Origin: Symbiotaphrina buchneri
Taxonomy: Eukaryota > Ascomycota > Symbiotaphrinales > Symbiotaphrinaceae
Assembly (NCBI GenBank): GCA_001599915.1
Contig: BCIG01000017.1
Span: 62,001-126,000 of the forward strand
DNA length: 64,000 nt
Reading direction: 5' to 3'
This document shows positions 34,556 to 45,786 of this stretch, one piece after another (positions within the stretch are counted from its first letter, which is position 1; each line of letters begins with the position of its first letter). The notes below the pieces were generated by a model. It saw only the letters and a program-made list of their open reading frames with translations. It was not told where the DNA came from and searched no databases. The position numbers were made by a program, and so were the translations under genes.

Positions 34556-35869
34556 ATGAGCGACAACGCAAGGCCGCGAACACCGCCTCCCCAGACTGGC
34601 GCCACCGGGGCGGGCGTGCTTCCACGAGGTCCTGTCACGCCAGAGCAGAGACGGCAGATAGTATGTTTGATCTGGAATCCCCGTCTTACATATCTTCGAC
34701 AGTTACTGACAAACTGGTTGCTCGACAGGAGATCAACCGTCTAAAAGCCAAAGCCCTCCGCGAGCAGAAAGAAGCCGAAGCCCGCCGCGCAGGCGCCGAT
34801 CCTCATGGCGGAGTCCACACAACACCCTCCGGGTTCATCGTGGGGCAGAAACGACCCTACGCCGAGATCTCCACACGCGCAACAGAGCGCGCCGTGCGAG
34901 ATGCGCGGAACACATCAGGGAGTCCGGGCGCGGGTGCCGCGGAGGGGCAGCGGCGAGCACGCGCCGATGCAGAGATCCAGCCTGCGCGGAAGTTCACAAA
35001 GTACATCGAGTACGACTTCAGCAAGATGACGGACACGAAGGGCGGATTTCTGACGCACGAGGATGATCCGACGAATAAGACGCTGTATGCCCCCGGGACG
35101 GTGGAGGGGCAGAAGCCGGCGCATATGACGCTGAAGGAGTGGGAGAGGCATCAGCTGCTGAAGCGGCTGAGAGAGCAGAAGGCGGGCCCGTTTGAGCCGG
35201 GGCTTAGCGCGCTTGGTGCGGATAAGAAGGAGCAGAAGGTGTGTAGGGAGTGCGGCAGCCTCGAGATCGACTGGAAGTGGGATGAGGTGTTTGGGTGCGC
35301 GGTGTGTAGCGCTTGCAAAGAGAAATATCCGGAGAAATACAGTCTTTTGACGAAGACGGAGGCTAGAGAGGACTATCTGCTTACTGATCGTATGTTCACC
35401 TCTCTATCCCACGTCCACCCTCGAGAGGACTATTAGGCTAACCTTACCATCAGCGGAGCTACGAGATCCGGAACTCCTCCCCCATCTCGACCGGCCAAAT
35501 CCACACAAAGCCACCTGGAACAACATGATGCTCTACCTGCGGTATCAAGTCGAAGAGTACGCCTTCTCGCCCAAGAAATGGGGATCCCCAGAGGCCCTCG
35601 ACGCGGAGTTCGCGCGGCGAGAAACAGACAAGAAGAAGCGGAAAGAAGACAAGTTCCGCACCAAGCTGCTGGAGTTGAAGAAACGGACTCGTGTGGAGGC
35701 GTATAAGCGGGGTAAGAAAGGCGGAGATGCAATAGCGGGCTTTGGTGATGATCTGGGCGGTGGGAGGCATGAGCATGAGTGGGGACGGGCGGTACAGGAT
35801 CAGGAAAGAGGCGTCACTGTTAAGACGTGTGTGGGATGTGGGATGGAGGTTGAGGAGCTGGAGTTTTGA
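34556..35869 (+). CDS. RAD14: DNA damage recognition protein RAD14/XPA
   Basis: A nuclear nucleotide-excision-repair factor that verifies lesions and recruits the incision complex. It has 393 residues in three exons: 34556-34660, 34729-35389 and 35454-35869. The N-terminus ends in a basic helix (EINRLKAKALREQKEAEARR). The zinc finger is C-x2-C-x17-C-x2-C (CRECG ... CAVCSACKEK). It is followed by the DNA-binding XPA domain, [24 protein letters not shown], with intron 2 lying in LLTD-PELRD, then LYLRYQVEEYAF and a lysine/arginine-rich helix. The C-terminus carries KTCVGCGMEVEELEF. This is comparable to the CxxC tail of human XPA, the region that contacts TFIIH. The start context ACCATGAGC is good. 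Confidence 0.93.
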
Positions 35870-37159
35870 TCTTGATGCTGGCGAAGAGACTATTACAGTA
35901 TCACCTCGATCAGGGCATGCATGGTTTATGGGAGTTCGTGTGTATATACCCTGGTGAGGATGGTCTATGGTCTCGGGGCAAGTGTTGAAAAAGAATTTCA
36001 AAAAAGAAAGAAAAAAAAAAAAAAAAAAAGAACTCAACCGGAGGCCGCCGCGCACTCTCAAAGGAACTGGGTGACTTACTAGTCTGGGGTCTCCAGGGAT
36101 TCGCTGAAGTAGTTTGGACGGGATGCTGAGTACTTGGATGCTGAGTACTGGGATGCTGAGTACTGGGATTCTGAGTACTGGGATGCTGAGTACTTGGATG
36201 CTGACTACTGTGGTTCTGTTGATTCCACGCAAGGATTCTTTTGAGCGCGTGCTTTTTGATCGAGTGCAAGCCATCTGATCAAATCTCAGGTGCTCATTGT
36301 TGATGTTGATTGGATACGCCTCCGTTCGGAGGCTCTGTCGGAAATATCATTCAGAGATCCAACGGGACCTGTGAAAGGATCTCACGACTGTTGGTTTGTT
36401 CCTTTACTTTATTCAAAGCCTAAGGAACAGTTTATTATTGGACTGTGAGCGGTCAGCTTCGAACTCTTGAAGATAATATGCAACGGCGGCCTCTGACGTT
36501 GTGGCCATGGTGAGAGTTCAGGTTGGAGGAGGGTGAGTATAGTGAATTATATACCGGGTCCTACAGGATTGAAAGACTGCTGACATGTGATTACTGGACT
36601 CGACTGCCCATCTGGGAGCTCCAGGTATCTTTATCCACCTAGGACCTCACTCACTCTCTTCCCTCCTTCCTGTGGACGGTGCATATAATTTCATGAAGGG
36701 GAGGCAGGTCATTGATGTGCAACTCCACAGGTGTGGTTTGAGCAACACGACGGCGACAAGGATGATTAATCAAAAATATAGCAATTTGACGGCCCATTTG
36801 TGACCATATCTTCGATAGGCTTCCCAAATGAAATTCCACGATTAGAGACATCATAGTATGATTCATTGGAATTGCTTCAGAGGTCATCATTTTAAGCATC
36901 AAACGCCACTGACAACAACGGACAGAAGCAAGCGCAATGGGAATGGCATAAATCGATGCTTCACTCAACGTCAATGCTTCCATACTCTCGAGCATCTGTC
37001 TTACATGTCAAGGGACGCCAAGACTTAGGTTTGTTTGAGGACAGCAATGGTTATTCTGAAGACACCCAGCAAAATCAAATAAGACTATAACAATAATTGC
37101 CATTAACTGGCCTCTGGCTTGTGCCACAACGTGGGTCCCCTCTGCACGGTTGACAGATA
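35870..37159. other. Intergenic, repeat-bearing
   Basis: This contains an A-rich run (about 35998-36030) and a 15-bp minisatellite (36121-36210). A long minus-strand frame across it (35459-36274) is an artefact of the repeat and of antisense to RAD14. Confidence 0.5.
36121..36210. repeat. 15-bp minisatellite, 6 copies
   Basis: Six tandem copies of GGATGCTGAGTACTK with a few substitutions. The unit length is a multiple of three, which explains the long artefactual frame on the minus strand. Confidence 0.92.
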
Positions 37160-38987
37160 TTACTGCGGGACAGACGCCGTTTCTTCATCTGCAGGAGTGT
37201 TGGGAATAGCTCTGATGTTCTTCCATTTAATTCCAGTTGATGCAAGGAAAGCAATAGCTGTTCCCGCCACTGCGACATACTGTGGCAATTAACAACTATC
37301 AGCAACGCCACTCAAGGTTTCCACAGAGGTCTCAAACTCACGAAGACATTTTTAATTGCTTCGTTATAAGCTGTGAGAACCAAGGGTAACTTTTCAGGGA
37401 ACGCCTGCGCCGTCACTTGCCGCACACGGGCCGACCCTGCTGCTAATAGCATCTCGACCTGCTGTTCGCTCAACCCCGCCTCCTCCTTCAGGGCACGGAC
37501 GAGCTTGTTTTGGAACACGGTGAGGCCCACACTCAGCATAATACAGCTTCCAAAGTATTGAAAGAAAAGGATAAAACTCATCCCCAACGCCGCCTTGCGT
37601 GGATCATCTCGCAGCACGGCCTGCACAGCCAGGAGTGACATCTGGATGCCGAGCCCACATCCTAGACCTTGCAAGACCTGGTATGATATCCAGAGTCTAT
37701 GAGAAGTGGAAAATGCAGTGAGGGTCGTAAAGAGCCCAGACGCTATACAGTGCATACCAGAACCCATGAACATGAATGGGTTGTAGACTCCGGTGCGAGA
37801 GACTGATGTTTCCTTGAGTGTTGATCTTAGACAATAGATTGGGTCTTACCTAGCACAGCAGATATTGTAGATCCAAGTGTTTGCGAGAGTACTGAGGGAA
37901 GTTGCATGATACCGCTGTGGAGAGGACTAGCTCCTTTGACAATCTGAAACCACTCTGGAAGATAGTAGATTGCCAGAACGAACGATGATAGAAACATGAA
38001 TGCATAGAGGCAGCTGAAAATGACCGTGCGGTTGAAAAGTGCGAATGGAAGCATCGCTTCGTCGCCTTTATGGTGTTCCCAGAAGCAGAAGAGGGTGATC
38101 ATGATGCCGAATCCACAGAATAAGCCGATAATTGTTGCAGATCTCCAGGCATGCTGGTTCCCTCCCCACTGCACTGCCAGCAGCACCATGACTACTGCTG
38201 GGATAAATAGGCCACAACCCACTAGGTCGAGTTGGCGCAGCCTCTCAGTGACAGAGACACTTTGGATCCCTCCACGTGAAGGTGGCTTGAAGAAGAACAT
38301 GAGGCCAATCACAGTTATAGCTCCGCAGGGTGCATTCAGGAGAAAAGCCCATCGCCACGTCGCCTTCGTCGTCAGAACACCACCCAATAGAGGACCGACT
38401 ACAGTAGCCACGCCAAATAGAGACGTCAACATGCCCGTGTACAGAGCACGCTTATGTATGGGAGCTATAGCCGCGATGATGGCCAGTCCTCCTGAGAAGA
38501 TACCAGAAGCTCCCGCCCCTGCGATGGCGCGGCCAGCAATGAACATGTTGGAGCTCAGGGCGGTACCACAGATAATCGATCCCAGGATGAAGGTGGCGAA
38601 GAACCCCAGGAATGACCATTTGAGTGAGAAGAGCGTGAAGATCTTTCCGGCAAGCGGCTGAAGAGAGCATATCGTGAGAGGATATGCGGCGCCATACCAT
38701 CCAATATCTTGGGTCGAGTGAAAACGGGCCGTGATGGCAGGAATTGCCTACTGGAGACTTAAAAATCTAGGTTGTAATTCGGTGAAGTGACTCACTGTTG
38801 CAATGACTGCGACGTCCAGAGCGACCAGAAAAAGAGAGATGGAAAGAGAAAGAAGAATAAGACAGAGCCTGACTCCAGTGATATACTGCTTCCCGTTGTT
38901 CTCACCATGCTGAATGCTGGATAGTGTTTGCGATGTCTGGGACAAGCTGGGATCCGAACTCGACTCCTTTACGGACTTTGCCTCCAT
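37160..38987 (-). CDS. MFS multidrug efflux transporter, DHA2 (14-TM) family
   Basis: A drug:H+ antiporter-type membrane protein of 556 residues in four exons: 38987-38796, 38747-37850, 37802-37342 and 37279-37160. After a polar N-tail, the first helix ends LDVAVIAT and splices to AIPAITARFHSTQDIGWYGAAYPLT, the classic DHA2 TM1-TM2 segment. GRAIAGAGASGIFSGGLAII in TM4 and GPLLGGVLTTKATWRWAFLLNAPCG (motif C plus the WRW loop) follow. Intron 2 gives AVLVSRTGVYNPFM. The last exon adds the final TM and an acidic tail ending TASVPQ. Family members export fungal toxins, azoles and other compounds. No biosynthetic cluster adjoins it, so general efflux is as likely as metabolite export. All exon phases agree. 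Confidence 0.9.
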
Positions 38988-39772
38988 AATGTCAAGACTG
39001 AAACAATAGGACCCACAATAGTTCAGATGCAAATCTCAGTATGGGTACAGAAATTCGTCCCGACGGAGTAGCAATTCTAAATGCGAACTCAGGTCATGCT
39101 CCGAGATTGCAAGTACGCTCGACATGTTTTACAAAGTCCACATCGGAATGTCCAAGCATGTGAAGGAGCAACTGTCCCTGGCTCTCGACGTTGCACGATG
39201 TGTTGCACCCGTTATTGGTACTCCCACACACCATTAGCCCCTCATATAAAAAAAACAAACGGTGCAGTGGTCTCTGCATACTTATGCACTGGGATGAAGG
39301 AGCAATGCCGTTGATGTAGCACATAGGCCCGTGTTGAATGCAAGGGGAGCCAACACCACTGGTAGGCTTTTGGTAAAGAGGTAATAGTAAGAGCCATAAG
39401 GAGTTGGTAACTGTATCTTAGCAAGCTGCATGTGCTTCTGGCTCTGTGAGTGTCAGGGTTTTCTGTCAGGCCAGTTGAAGATTACGCCTCCTCCTTTCCC
39501 ATTGGACGATAGTACCATCCTGCAAATCTTCGCCGGGGTTATTCATTTCCTGCATATTTTCATGCTTTTTGCGCAGTTTGTCCAATTCCTTTCATTATAG
39601 GCATTCGTTCCGTCATAAATCCCGCTAATATAAATAATCGTAAGCCGCCGAATCTACGCTTGCTATGCTCCCCGGTATGTCTCAAGAGACGTCACCAAGT
39701 TATGGAACTCCAGAGCCACGTTGCACTTGGGTACAGCCGCCTCTGAGCCGGCAACCAAAAAGCCCAAACACT
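38988..39772. other. Intergenic between DHA2 transporter promoter and MINDY 3' end
   Basis: This holds the upstream region of the transporter and the 3' flank of the deubiquitinase. No gene is supported. Confidence 0.5.
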
Positions 39773-42700
39773 TCACATCACCACGCACTTCTCGTCTTCC
39801 TCCTCCTTTTGCCCCGGAACGGGCATCCCCGCGCTCTGTCTACGCCCCGGTCGTCCTGGCTGGATCCCGCCAACCATCCCCTGCGAGCGACTGCCCCTCC
39901 TTCCTGTTCTTGGGACAGGAAAACCACCTATATCTCCGCTATTCGCCGTGTACGCACTCTGTCTTCTCCCCCGTCCGGTTATTCCTACAGGAACGTCGAC
40001 CCCAAGTCCAGCACCAGTGCCGGCGGCAGGGAACGGCACGCTATTGGCGGACGGGGTCGCCTCGTACGGTGGAGGAGGCGCATCGATGCCAGCTTCTGGA
40101 TCTGGAACTGGCGTACGGCCAGCAGGTCTAGGGGGTTGTGCTGGGGGCTGTGCCGCGGCGGTCCGAGGGTTGCGGTTTGTATTAGGGGAAGCAGGCGGTT
40201 GTCCGGCCCTAGCGGCTCTTCGAGGGGAAGTCTCATTAGCAATAAACTGTTGCGATAGAGAGTCTTCGCGCCTCCGCTGTGCTTGCTCATTCCGGTGACG
40301 TTCCTCTTCCTCTTCTTGTAATTGGAGTGCAAGAGCTAGATCGCGATCCTCTTGCTCTGTGTTCCTTGGACTCGCCGGGGTATTATAGTCGGCACCTGCC
40401 AGCGGAGCGGAATCATCGAAGTGTCGAGCGAGGCGTGAGTCTATGCTCGTGACGTTGCCATGATGACTTTGTGAACTGGCCGAGGAAGAGTTGGGCTTTG
40501 CCTTATGCTTTGACCGTGAAGGTACTGTTTCCCACTCTTGGCTGCCATCGAGCAGGCTTCCGATAGGTGGCTCAGAGCCGCCGGCAGGCTGAGCAGAAGA
40601 TCCGACGAGACGAAAGTCGCCAGAGTAGAACTCCGAGCCTTCGCCTGTCACATCAACTAGAGACTCCCAAACGACCTCCTCGTGGCCAGCGAACCCAGCA
40701 TCAGTGACAAGAATGAACAACTGGCCGGTTTCAGGATGCTTGTAGAGCGTGCTGAAGTGATCGTTTCGAAACAGGATTCTGATATCTCCCGGAGCTAGCT
40801 GTGCCTGCATGATGTCTAGCCCACGACGGGTGAGCTGCGTCGCAGACTGACTGAGGAATAGTTTGATGATATTTATGTCTCGTAACAGCGCCTCTTCTGT
40901 TGGATTCAGCCCACCGTGCTGGAGCTTTTCCTCGAGCTCTTCCTCCCTGAATTGAAGGTTCTGCGCGTCTTCATAAGATTTGGCTGATCGTTCCAATGCC
41001 GCCGAGGTTGCTTGATCCTCAGGAAGCCACCCGTGTATTATCGGTATGTCAAAAGTGCGGTACAATCGGACTTCTTTTGTTTCCTCGAAACCACCAATGC
41101 CGGCGGCGTGCCTGGCAGCATTCTTACCGTTGCCTTCAACATGTTCGGGAATGCTTGCCTCCTGGACGAAGAGGGGATTGACGTTCATGCCCGTATGGAG
41201 CGTGATAAGGAACTTATATAACTCTCCAACATCCGGTAGATCCTCTGCGAGAGTCCGTCTACCCGATGTGAGCTCGTCAAAGACAGCATCTAACAAAAGT
41301 CCAAGGCTGACATCTTCTTTCATGCTCAATGTATCTGTAAGTGCCGTGTCGACACCATATGGTGTGGATAAAACTAGAGCGTTAACTAGCGCAAGCAGCG
41401 GGCATGGTCCGTTTGCGTTCTGGATGAGGATTGGAGACCTTCGCGGATTCTGCGGTGATTTGTGATCGTACCAATTAATTTGCTTCACTTGGTACGTCTC
41501 GCTGCGCTGCTTTCTGGATTTCGTGGTCGGTGTTTCTGGCCCTGCTTTTGAGCTTCCAGCATGATATGGGACTGGAATCACTGGCGCTGGCCGTGTCGAA
41601 CGCTCGGAAGCACCATCCTGCGAAACCCTTGGAGGTAACGGCGGCCCAACATCTGTGTCAATATTTCTTTCCTTGCTTGTTATGATCGATGTACCAGTAG
41701 GAGGCGCGCCGTCCTGTGCTTCTTTCAAAGCCTCTTCCTCTCCTCGATACCATTCGTCCTCCGCTCTCCGTTCGCGTTCTTCAAGCTGAGCCTTCTCAGC
41801 AGCTGCAGCCAATTGGCTCTGTCTCGCCTCCCTTTCCGTCCGCTCCCAAGCCTGCTGATTATCCCATGACTTCCAATCCCTATCCTGGCCATTCTTTTTC
41901 TCTATATGTGATAAGCCCTGTCCAGGAGAGCTGAAAGCGTCATATGATGATATGTCCGCTCCGGGCTCCCAGCCGGCGGATGACGTAGGTCGTTCAGAGT
42001 TCGAGGACATGAGCGATTCTCCTGCGGGAGTTTCGGAATGCGCAGTGGGAGCACTTGGAGCCGGCCTTGTAGGAGATAACATTGTGATGTCTGGTTGGAC
42101 ATGTTTTCTGGGTGGGCTACCTGGAGGAGGAGCATATACAGCTGCTTCCTCGGGACCAGTTTCGAAGTAAGAAGCCGCCAAGGCTTGAGATGATGATGGT
42201 TTGGTAGGTTCATCGGCAAGTGAGAGATTTGCCGTCATGTGAATGGGTGGGTTGACTGCGCGATACTCAGCATGATGATCGAGGTCAAAAGAAGCAGAAT
42301 TGGCGTTCTTACGGTAATTCTCATAGTCCAAAGTAGGAGGTGGGGGAGGTGGGCCAGAAGGCACCGGTGGCAGTTCCTTTTCTGTGCTCCATATTGCATG
42401 GTCTTTTGTAGGACTACCAGTGACACTTGCGCTCCCCGGTAGACCCTGTTGGTGACGGAACGGATTGTTCGAGCTAGAACTGGAAGGTCGAGACCTCCCT
42501 TCTTTCTGATTACCGTTGGGGAGCAGGTTGACCCCATGCTCGAAACCGCTCGAGGCAGGTTGACTGGCTAGATGTTCTGTACCTCCAGGCCGAAGGATAG
42601 CCGGTATTTCAGCATCAGGCGGTGTTGCTGCTGGTTTGTCCGTATCCCACCAATCCTCATCGTCATCGTCATCCGCTCCATCGAAACCAGGTGGGTTTTC

Positions 42701-42817
42701 CGTACGTTCATGTGGTTGCGTTGGGTATGGTAGACCAGTCGAGTCGGGCAGCGTTCGTGGAGCGGGCGGAGGTGGTATCGCTGATGGCGCTGAGGGTACT
42801 GGCTTGCGATGAACCAT
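39773..42817 (-). CDS. MINDY-family deubiquitinase (DUF544) with CaaX tail
   Basis: A single-exon protein of 1014 residues. MINDY enzymes are cysteine proteases that prefer to cleave K48-linked polyubiquitin chains. The long N-terminal about 440 residues are proline-rich and disordered, with a charged helix (EREARQSQLAAAAEKAQLEERERR). The catalytic domain begins at YQVKQINWYDHKS. It contains the Gln and Cys of ILIQNANGPCPLLALVNAL (about residues 460-480) and the His of RNDHFSTLYKHP (about residue 687). A ubiquitin-interacting-like helix, DLALALQLQEEEEERHR, lies downstream. The protein ends in CVVM, a CaaX box predicted to be prenylated. Divergent from TRM6 with a 607-bp shared upstream region. 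Confidence 0.93.
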   Translation of the reverse strand: MVHRKPVPSAPSAIPPPPAPRTLPDSTGLPYPTQPHERTENPPGFDGADDDDDEDWWDTDKPAATPPDAEIPAILRPGGTEHLASQPASSGFEHGVNLLPNGNQKEGRSRPSSSSSNNPFRHQQGLPGSASVTGSPTKDHAIWSTEKELPPVPSGPPPPPPTLDYENYRKNANSASFDLDHHAEYRAVNPPIHMTANLSLADEPTKPSSSQALAASYFETGPEEAAVYAPPPGSPPRKHVQPDITMLSPTRPAPSAPTAHSETPAGESLMSSNSERPTSSAGWEPGADISSYDAFSSPGQGLSHIEKKNGQDRDWKSWDNQQAWERTEREARQSQLAAAAEKAQLEERERRAEDEWYRGEEEALKEAQDGAPPTGTSIITSKERNIDTDVGPPLPPRVSQDGASERSTRPAPVIPVPYHAGSSKAGPETPTTKSRKQRSETYQVKQINWYDHKSPQNPRRSPILIQNANGPCPLLALVNALVLSTPYGVDTALTDTLSMKEDVSLGLLLDAVFDELTSGRRTLAEDLPDVGELYKFLITLHTGMNVNPLFVQEASIPEHVEGNGKNAARHAAGIGGFEETKEVRLYRTFDIPIIHGWLPEDQATSAALERSAKSYEDAQNLQFREEELEEKLQHGGLNPTEEALLRDINIIKLFLSQSATQLTRRGLDIMQAQLAPGDIRILFRNDHFSTLYKHPETGQLFILVTDAGFAGHEEVVWESLVDVTGEGSEFYSGDFRLVGSSAQPAGGSEPPIGSLLDGSQEWETVPSRSKHKAKPNSSSASSQSHHGNVTSIDSRLARHFDDSAPLAGADYNTPASPRNTEQEDRDLALALQLQEEEEERHRNEQAQRRREDSLSQQFIANETSPRRAARAGQPPASPNTNRNPRTAAAQPPAQPPRPAGRTPVPDPEAGIDAPPPPYEATPSANSVPFPAAGTGAGLGVDVPVGITGRGRRQSAYTANSGDIGGFPVPRTGRRGSRSQGMVGGIQPGRPGRRQSAGMPVPGQKEEEDEKCVVM

Positions 42818-43105
42818 GTTTCCGAGGTCAGATGCAATCTCTGATCAGAAGAGATTAGGGCTGAGGAAGAATCGCCCAAAGTCCGTAGCACAGCGGCTCA
42901 GATGGAAGCTCCGAGCGCATGTGTTTGGGCTATATGGAGCTCAGAAACCGGAGATGCTAGATTCGAAGTGAATAGACATCAAAGAAGGGAGGTGAAGCCA
43001 CAACGACCGGCCCTCAACTATCCAAGAAGTTACTCGTGAAACGTGGCAAGATTCAGAGCCTAGACTTGGAGGACGCAGGGCGATGGAAAAATGTTATGTT
43101 GCCGC

Positions 43106-43128
43106 CTGCTGCTGCTGCTGCTGCTGCT
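43106..43128. repeat. (CTG)n trinucleotide repeat
   Basis: Seven complete CTG units plus a partial one, non-coding, in the MINDY/TRM6 intergenic region. Confidence 0.9.
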
Positions 43129-43342
43129 AGTGACAGCTTCGGCCGAGGGGGCTTGCGCGTTCTTGGCTGAACACATGCGTGGCGCAGCGCCCGACACGCA
43201 CCGCCACAGCCAACTTAGTCCGGATTTAGAATAGACAGCAACTCAAAAAGTCCCCATCCACGCTAACGCGAAAAAGAGTCCAGAAGCTCCAGATTCACCG
43301 CCCGCAAAATATCCCCCACAGCGGCTTTCTTGCTCGGGAAGA

Positions 43343-43375
43343 GGGAACAGGGAACAGGGAACAGGGAACAGGGAA
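43343..43375. repeat. (GGGAACA)4 tandem repeat
   Basis: Four perfect 7-bp units followed by GGGAA, about 50 bp upstream of the TRM6 start. Confidence 0.9.
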
Positions 43376-43424
43376 TTTGGCCTGATAGATCATGAATTGA
43401 GCCGAGTCAGGGTCAACAAGCAAA

Positions 43425-45455
43425 ATGGCGCACTCTATCGTCCAGCCCTACAGTCATATAGCCCTGCGCTTGCCCTCGGAGTCACTCAAGGTCCTCGAGA
43501 TTGCGCCCAATACGTACGTCTAGCAGCTTTGTGAGCACTACATATCCTTTTGGAGAAGATGGTTCTGTGTGCACATACTGACTCCCAATGCTTCTGACAG
43601 AACCATTTCTTTGGGCAAATATGGCTCCTTCCCGGCAAATCTCCTCCTCGGACGCCCTTATCACCTTACCTACGAGATTCTGGACAGAACACCAGGGCAG
43701 GCGCATCCAGAACTTCGAGTGGTGCCGGCGAGCGAATTGAACGCCGATGCCCTCGTTAACGAGAGTACTGCCAGTGCGGGCGTTGACTTGGGCGAGGAAG
43801 ACACACCAGAGCGCACCACAGGTGGGGATGGTGTTGAATACGAAGTCGTGGCGGAAGATGGCAGCGTCGTGATGCGCTCAAATCGAAACATTATCGACGA
43901 CTCCTCCCAGCAGAAACTCACACAAGCGGAGATCGAAGCGCTGAAAGCTTCGGGAGTGACGGGGCAGGCGCTGATAACGCGGCTCATGCAGGCGCATTCG
44001 GGCCTGGAGCAGAAGACTGCATTTTCGCTGGCGAAATACACCCTGCGCAAAACAAGAAAGTTTGGGAGACGCTTCACAGTCCTTCCGTTGGATGTGGTCA
44101 CCCTGGCAATGTGGTTGTTGGAAGAGAAGGATGCGGCCAAAATCATGGAGATTCGAGAAGAAGTGTTGGCGCTGGTAGGAAGCTGGTCAAATGTGCACTA
44201 CTCGAAAACCAACGGCGTTTACCAAGGAGAAGACGGATCCCAGGTCGGTGGTGGCCGGTGGCTCGTTGTCGATGACACAGGGGGTCTAGTGGTTGCGGCA
44301 CTGGCCGAAAAGATGGGCATCCTCCATCCTCCTACTGCTGAGGACGATGAGACTTGTTCGGAAACAGACGGCGCAAACCACAACACCGCAGACGCAGTCT
44401 CGCCTCCCCGGCAGCCTGCTCCATCCGATTCACAAGATCAGGAGGAGACCACAGCATCCACCACAGATCACGAAACCATCAAAGATACCCACGCCCCGCC
44501 TCCCCCGTCCTTAACCAACAGCATTACCCTTCTCCACCCGGCCACACAGCCTAACCTCTCTCTCCTCACATACTTCTCCTTCAACTCGTCATCACCCTCA
44601 CCATCTCACCCTCTAACAACGCACCTGCACACACTCTCCCTGCTCCAACTGCTCGCTCCACAGCACGACTGCGGGTACAGCACTCCCCCTCCGACTCTCA
44701 CACCAACCGAACTCAAGGCCCTGAAATCTGGAAAGAGAGGGACATACTTCCGGAAACGCCGGCGGTGGGAGCGTGTCAAACGCACGGTGGACTCTACGCG
44801 GCAAGGCGGCTTTGACGGGCTCGTCGTCGCCACCACCATGGATCCAATAGGCGTGCTGCGGATCTGCGTGCCTCTGCTGAGAGGTGGTGCACCCGTTGTG
44901 GTGTATTCTCCGACGACGGAGGGCTTGCTGGACTTGGCCGATGCTTATAGCACCTTACGGCGCGCGGCGTGGGTGGCCAAAGAGACGGAGAGGGTGAATA
45001 AGCAGAGCGAAGAAGACGCAACAGAGGAAGACGGAAGTGCTGTACGCCAAACATCTGGACTCAAAGCAAATGGGACCGCCAGCGCACCGAGTCCCTCTGA
45101 GACAGCACCCGAAGCTCCGAGCTTGGTTCCAGTCACACCAAGCGTTCTAGACACCCTCCCACCAGCAGACGACGACTTCCCCTTGAACCCGACCCTTCTT
45201 CTCGGCGCGGGCCTGCAGACCGTGCGCGCCAGGCACTGGCAGGTTCTGCCAGGCCGGACACATCCGCGAATGATGGGCCGCGGTGGCGCTGAGGGGTGTG
45301 TCTTCACCGCGATGAGGGTGGTGCCCATCGCACCAGGGAAAGGGGACGGAGGCGTGATTGCCAGGGGTAAATTCCGGAAGAACAGGAAGAGGGAAGGCGA
45401 GACTGGGGATAGAAATGGAGGGGAGAAGAGGGCCAAGCTGGAGCTACAGAGCTGA
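43425..45455 (+). CDS. TRM6: tRNA (adenine58-N1)-methyltransferase non-catalytic subunit TRM6
   Basis: TRM6 (GCD10) pairs with the catalytic TRM61 to make m1A58 in the T-loop of tRNAs, including initiator tRNA-Met. The protein has 647 residues in two exons: 43425-43513 and 43601-45455. The intron GTACGT...GACAG yields LEIAPNTTISLGKYGSFPANLL. Family signatures are LLLGRPYHLTYEI, NRNIIDDSSQQKLTQAEIEALK, GQALITRLMQAHSGLEQKTAFSLAKYTLRK and RFTVLPLDVVTLAMWL. The C-terminal Rossmann-like half includes FDGLVVATTMDPIGVLRICVPLLRGGAPVVVYSPT and the closing RTHPRMMGRGGAEGCVFTAMRV. Long Ser/Pro/Thr-rich inserts separate the two halves, as in other filamentous fungi. The tail is basic. Confidence 0.93.
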
Positions 45456-45786
45456 GCGGGCCCCGCCATGCAATATTTAAGGGATCTGGGTTTTGGCATA
45501 ATTTGGATCTCATGACTATATAGAGCTTCTTTTTGCTAGATCAGTTGCATGGTTGGCAGTTTAGGGTTGGGCTAAGATCCTTCCTTCGCTTTATCAAGAA
45601 TCATATCTGCCTAACGCCTTTATTTGTCCCTTCAACCTCAGGAGGCCTCCCACCGGACATCCACAATACCGCTGTTTCCGTAAGGCCCGATTTATGAGGG
45701 TCAATATGCCTACCGGCATGCCTCTTACGCCTTCAGTTTCTTCCACCCTGTGCGTGACTGATATAGGTCCAATATCATCTGTTCCG
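45456..45786. other. Intergenic between convergent TRM6 and ARPC3
   Basis: This holds the 3' flanks of both genes. No further feature is seen. Confidence 0.5.

Larger units (their letters stand above)
42818..43424. promoter_or_regulatory. Shared divergent upstream region of MINDY and TRM6
   Basis: A bidirectional intergenic region. It holds a (CTG)7 tract (43106-43128) and four copies of the 7-bp unit GGGAACA (43343-43375). No specific binding site is assigned. Confidence 0.5.

Noticed and set aside
35459-36274. 271-codon minus-strand frame
   Set aside because: It runs antisense through the last RAD14 exon and through a 15-bp minisatellite and an A-rich run; repeats of a multiple of three keep the frame open without protein sense.
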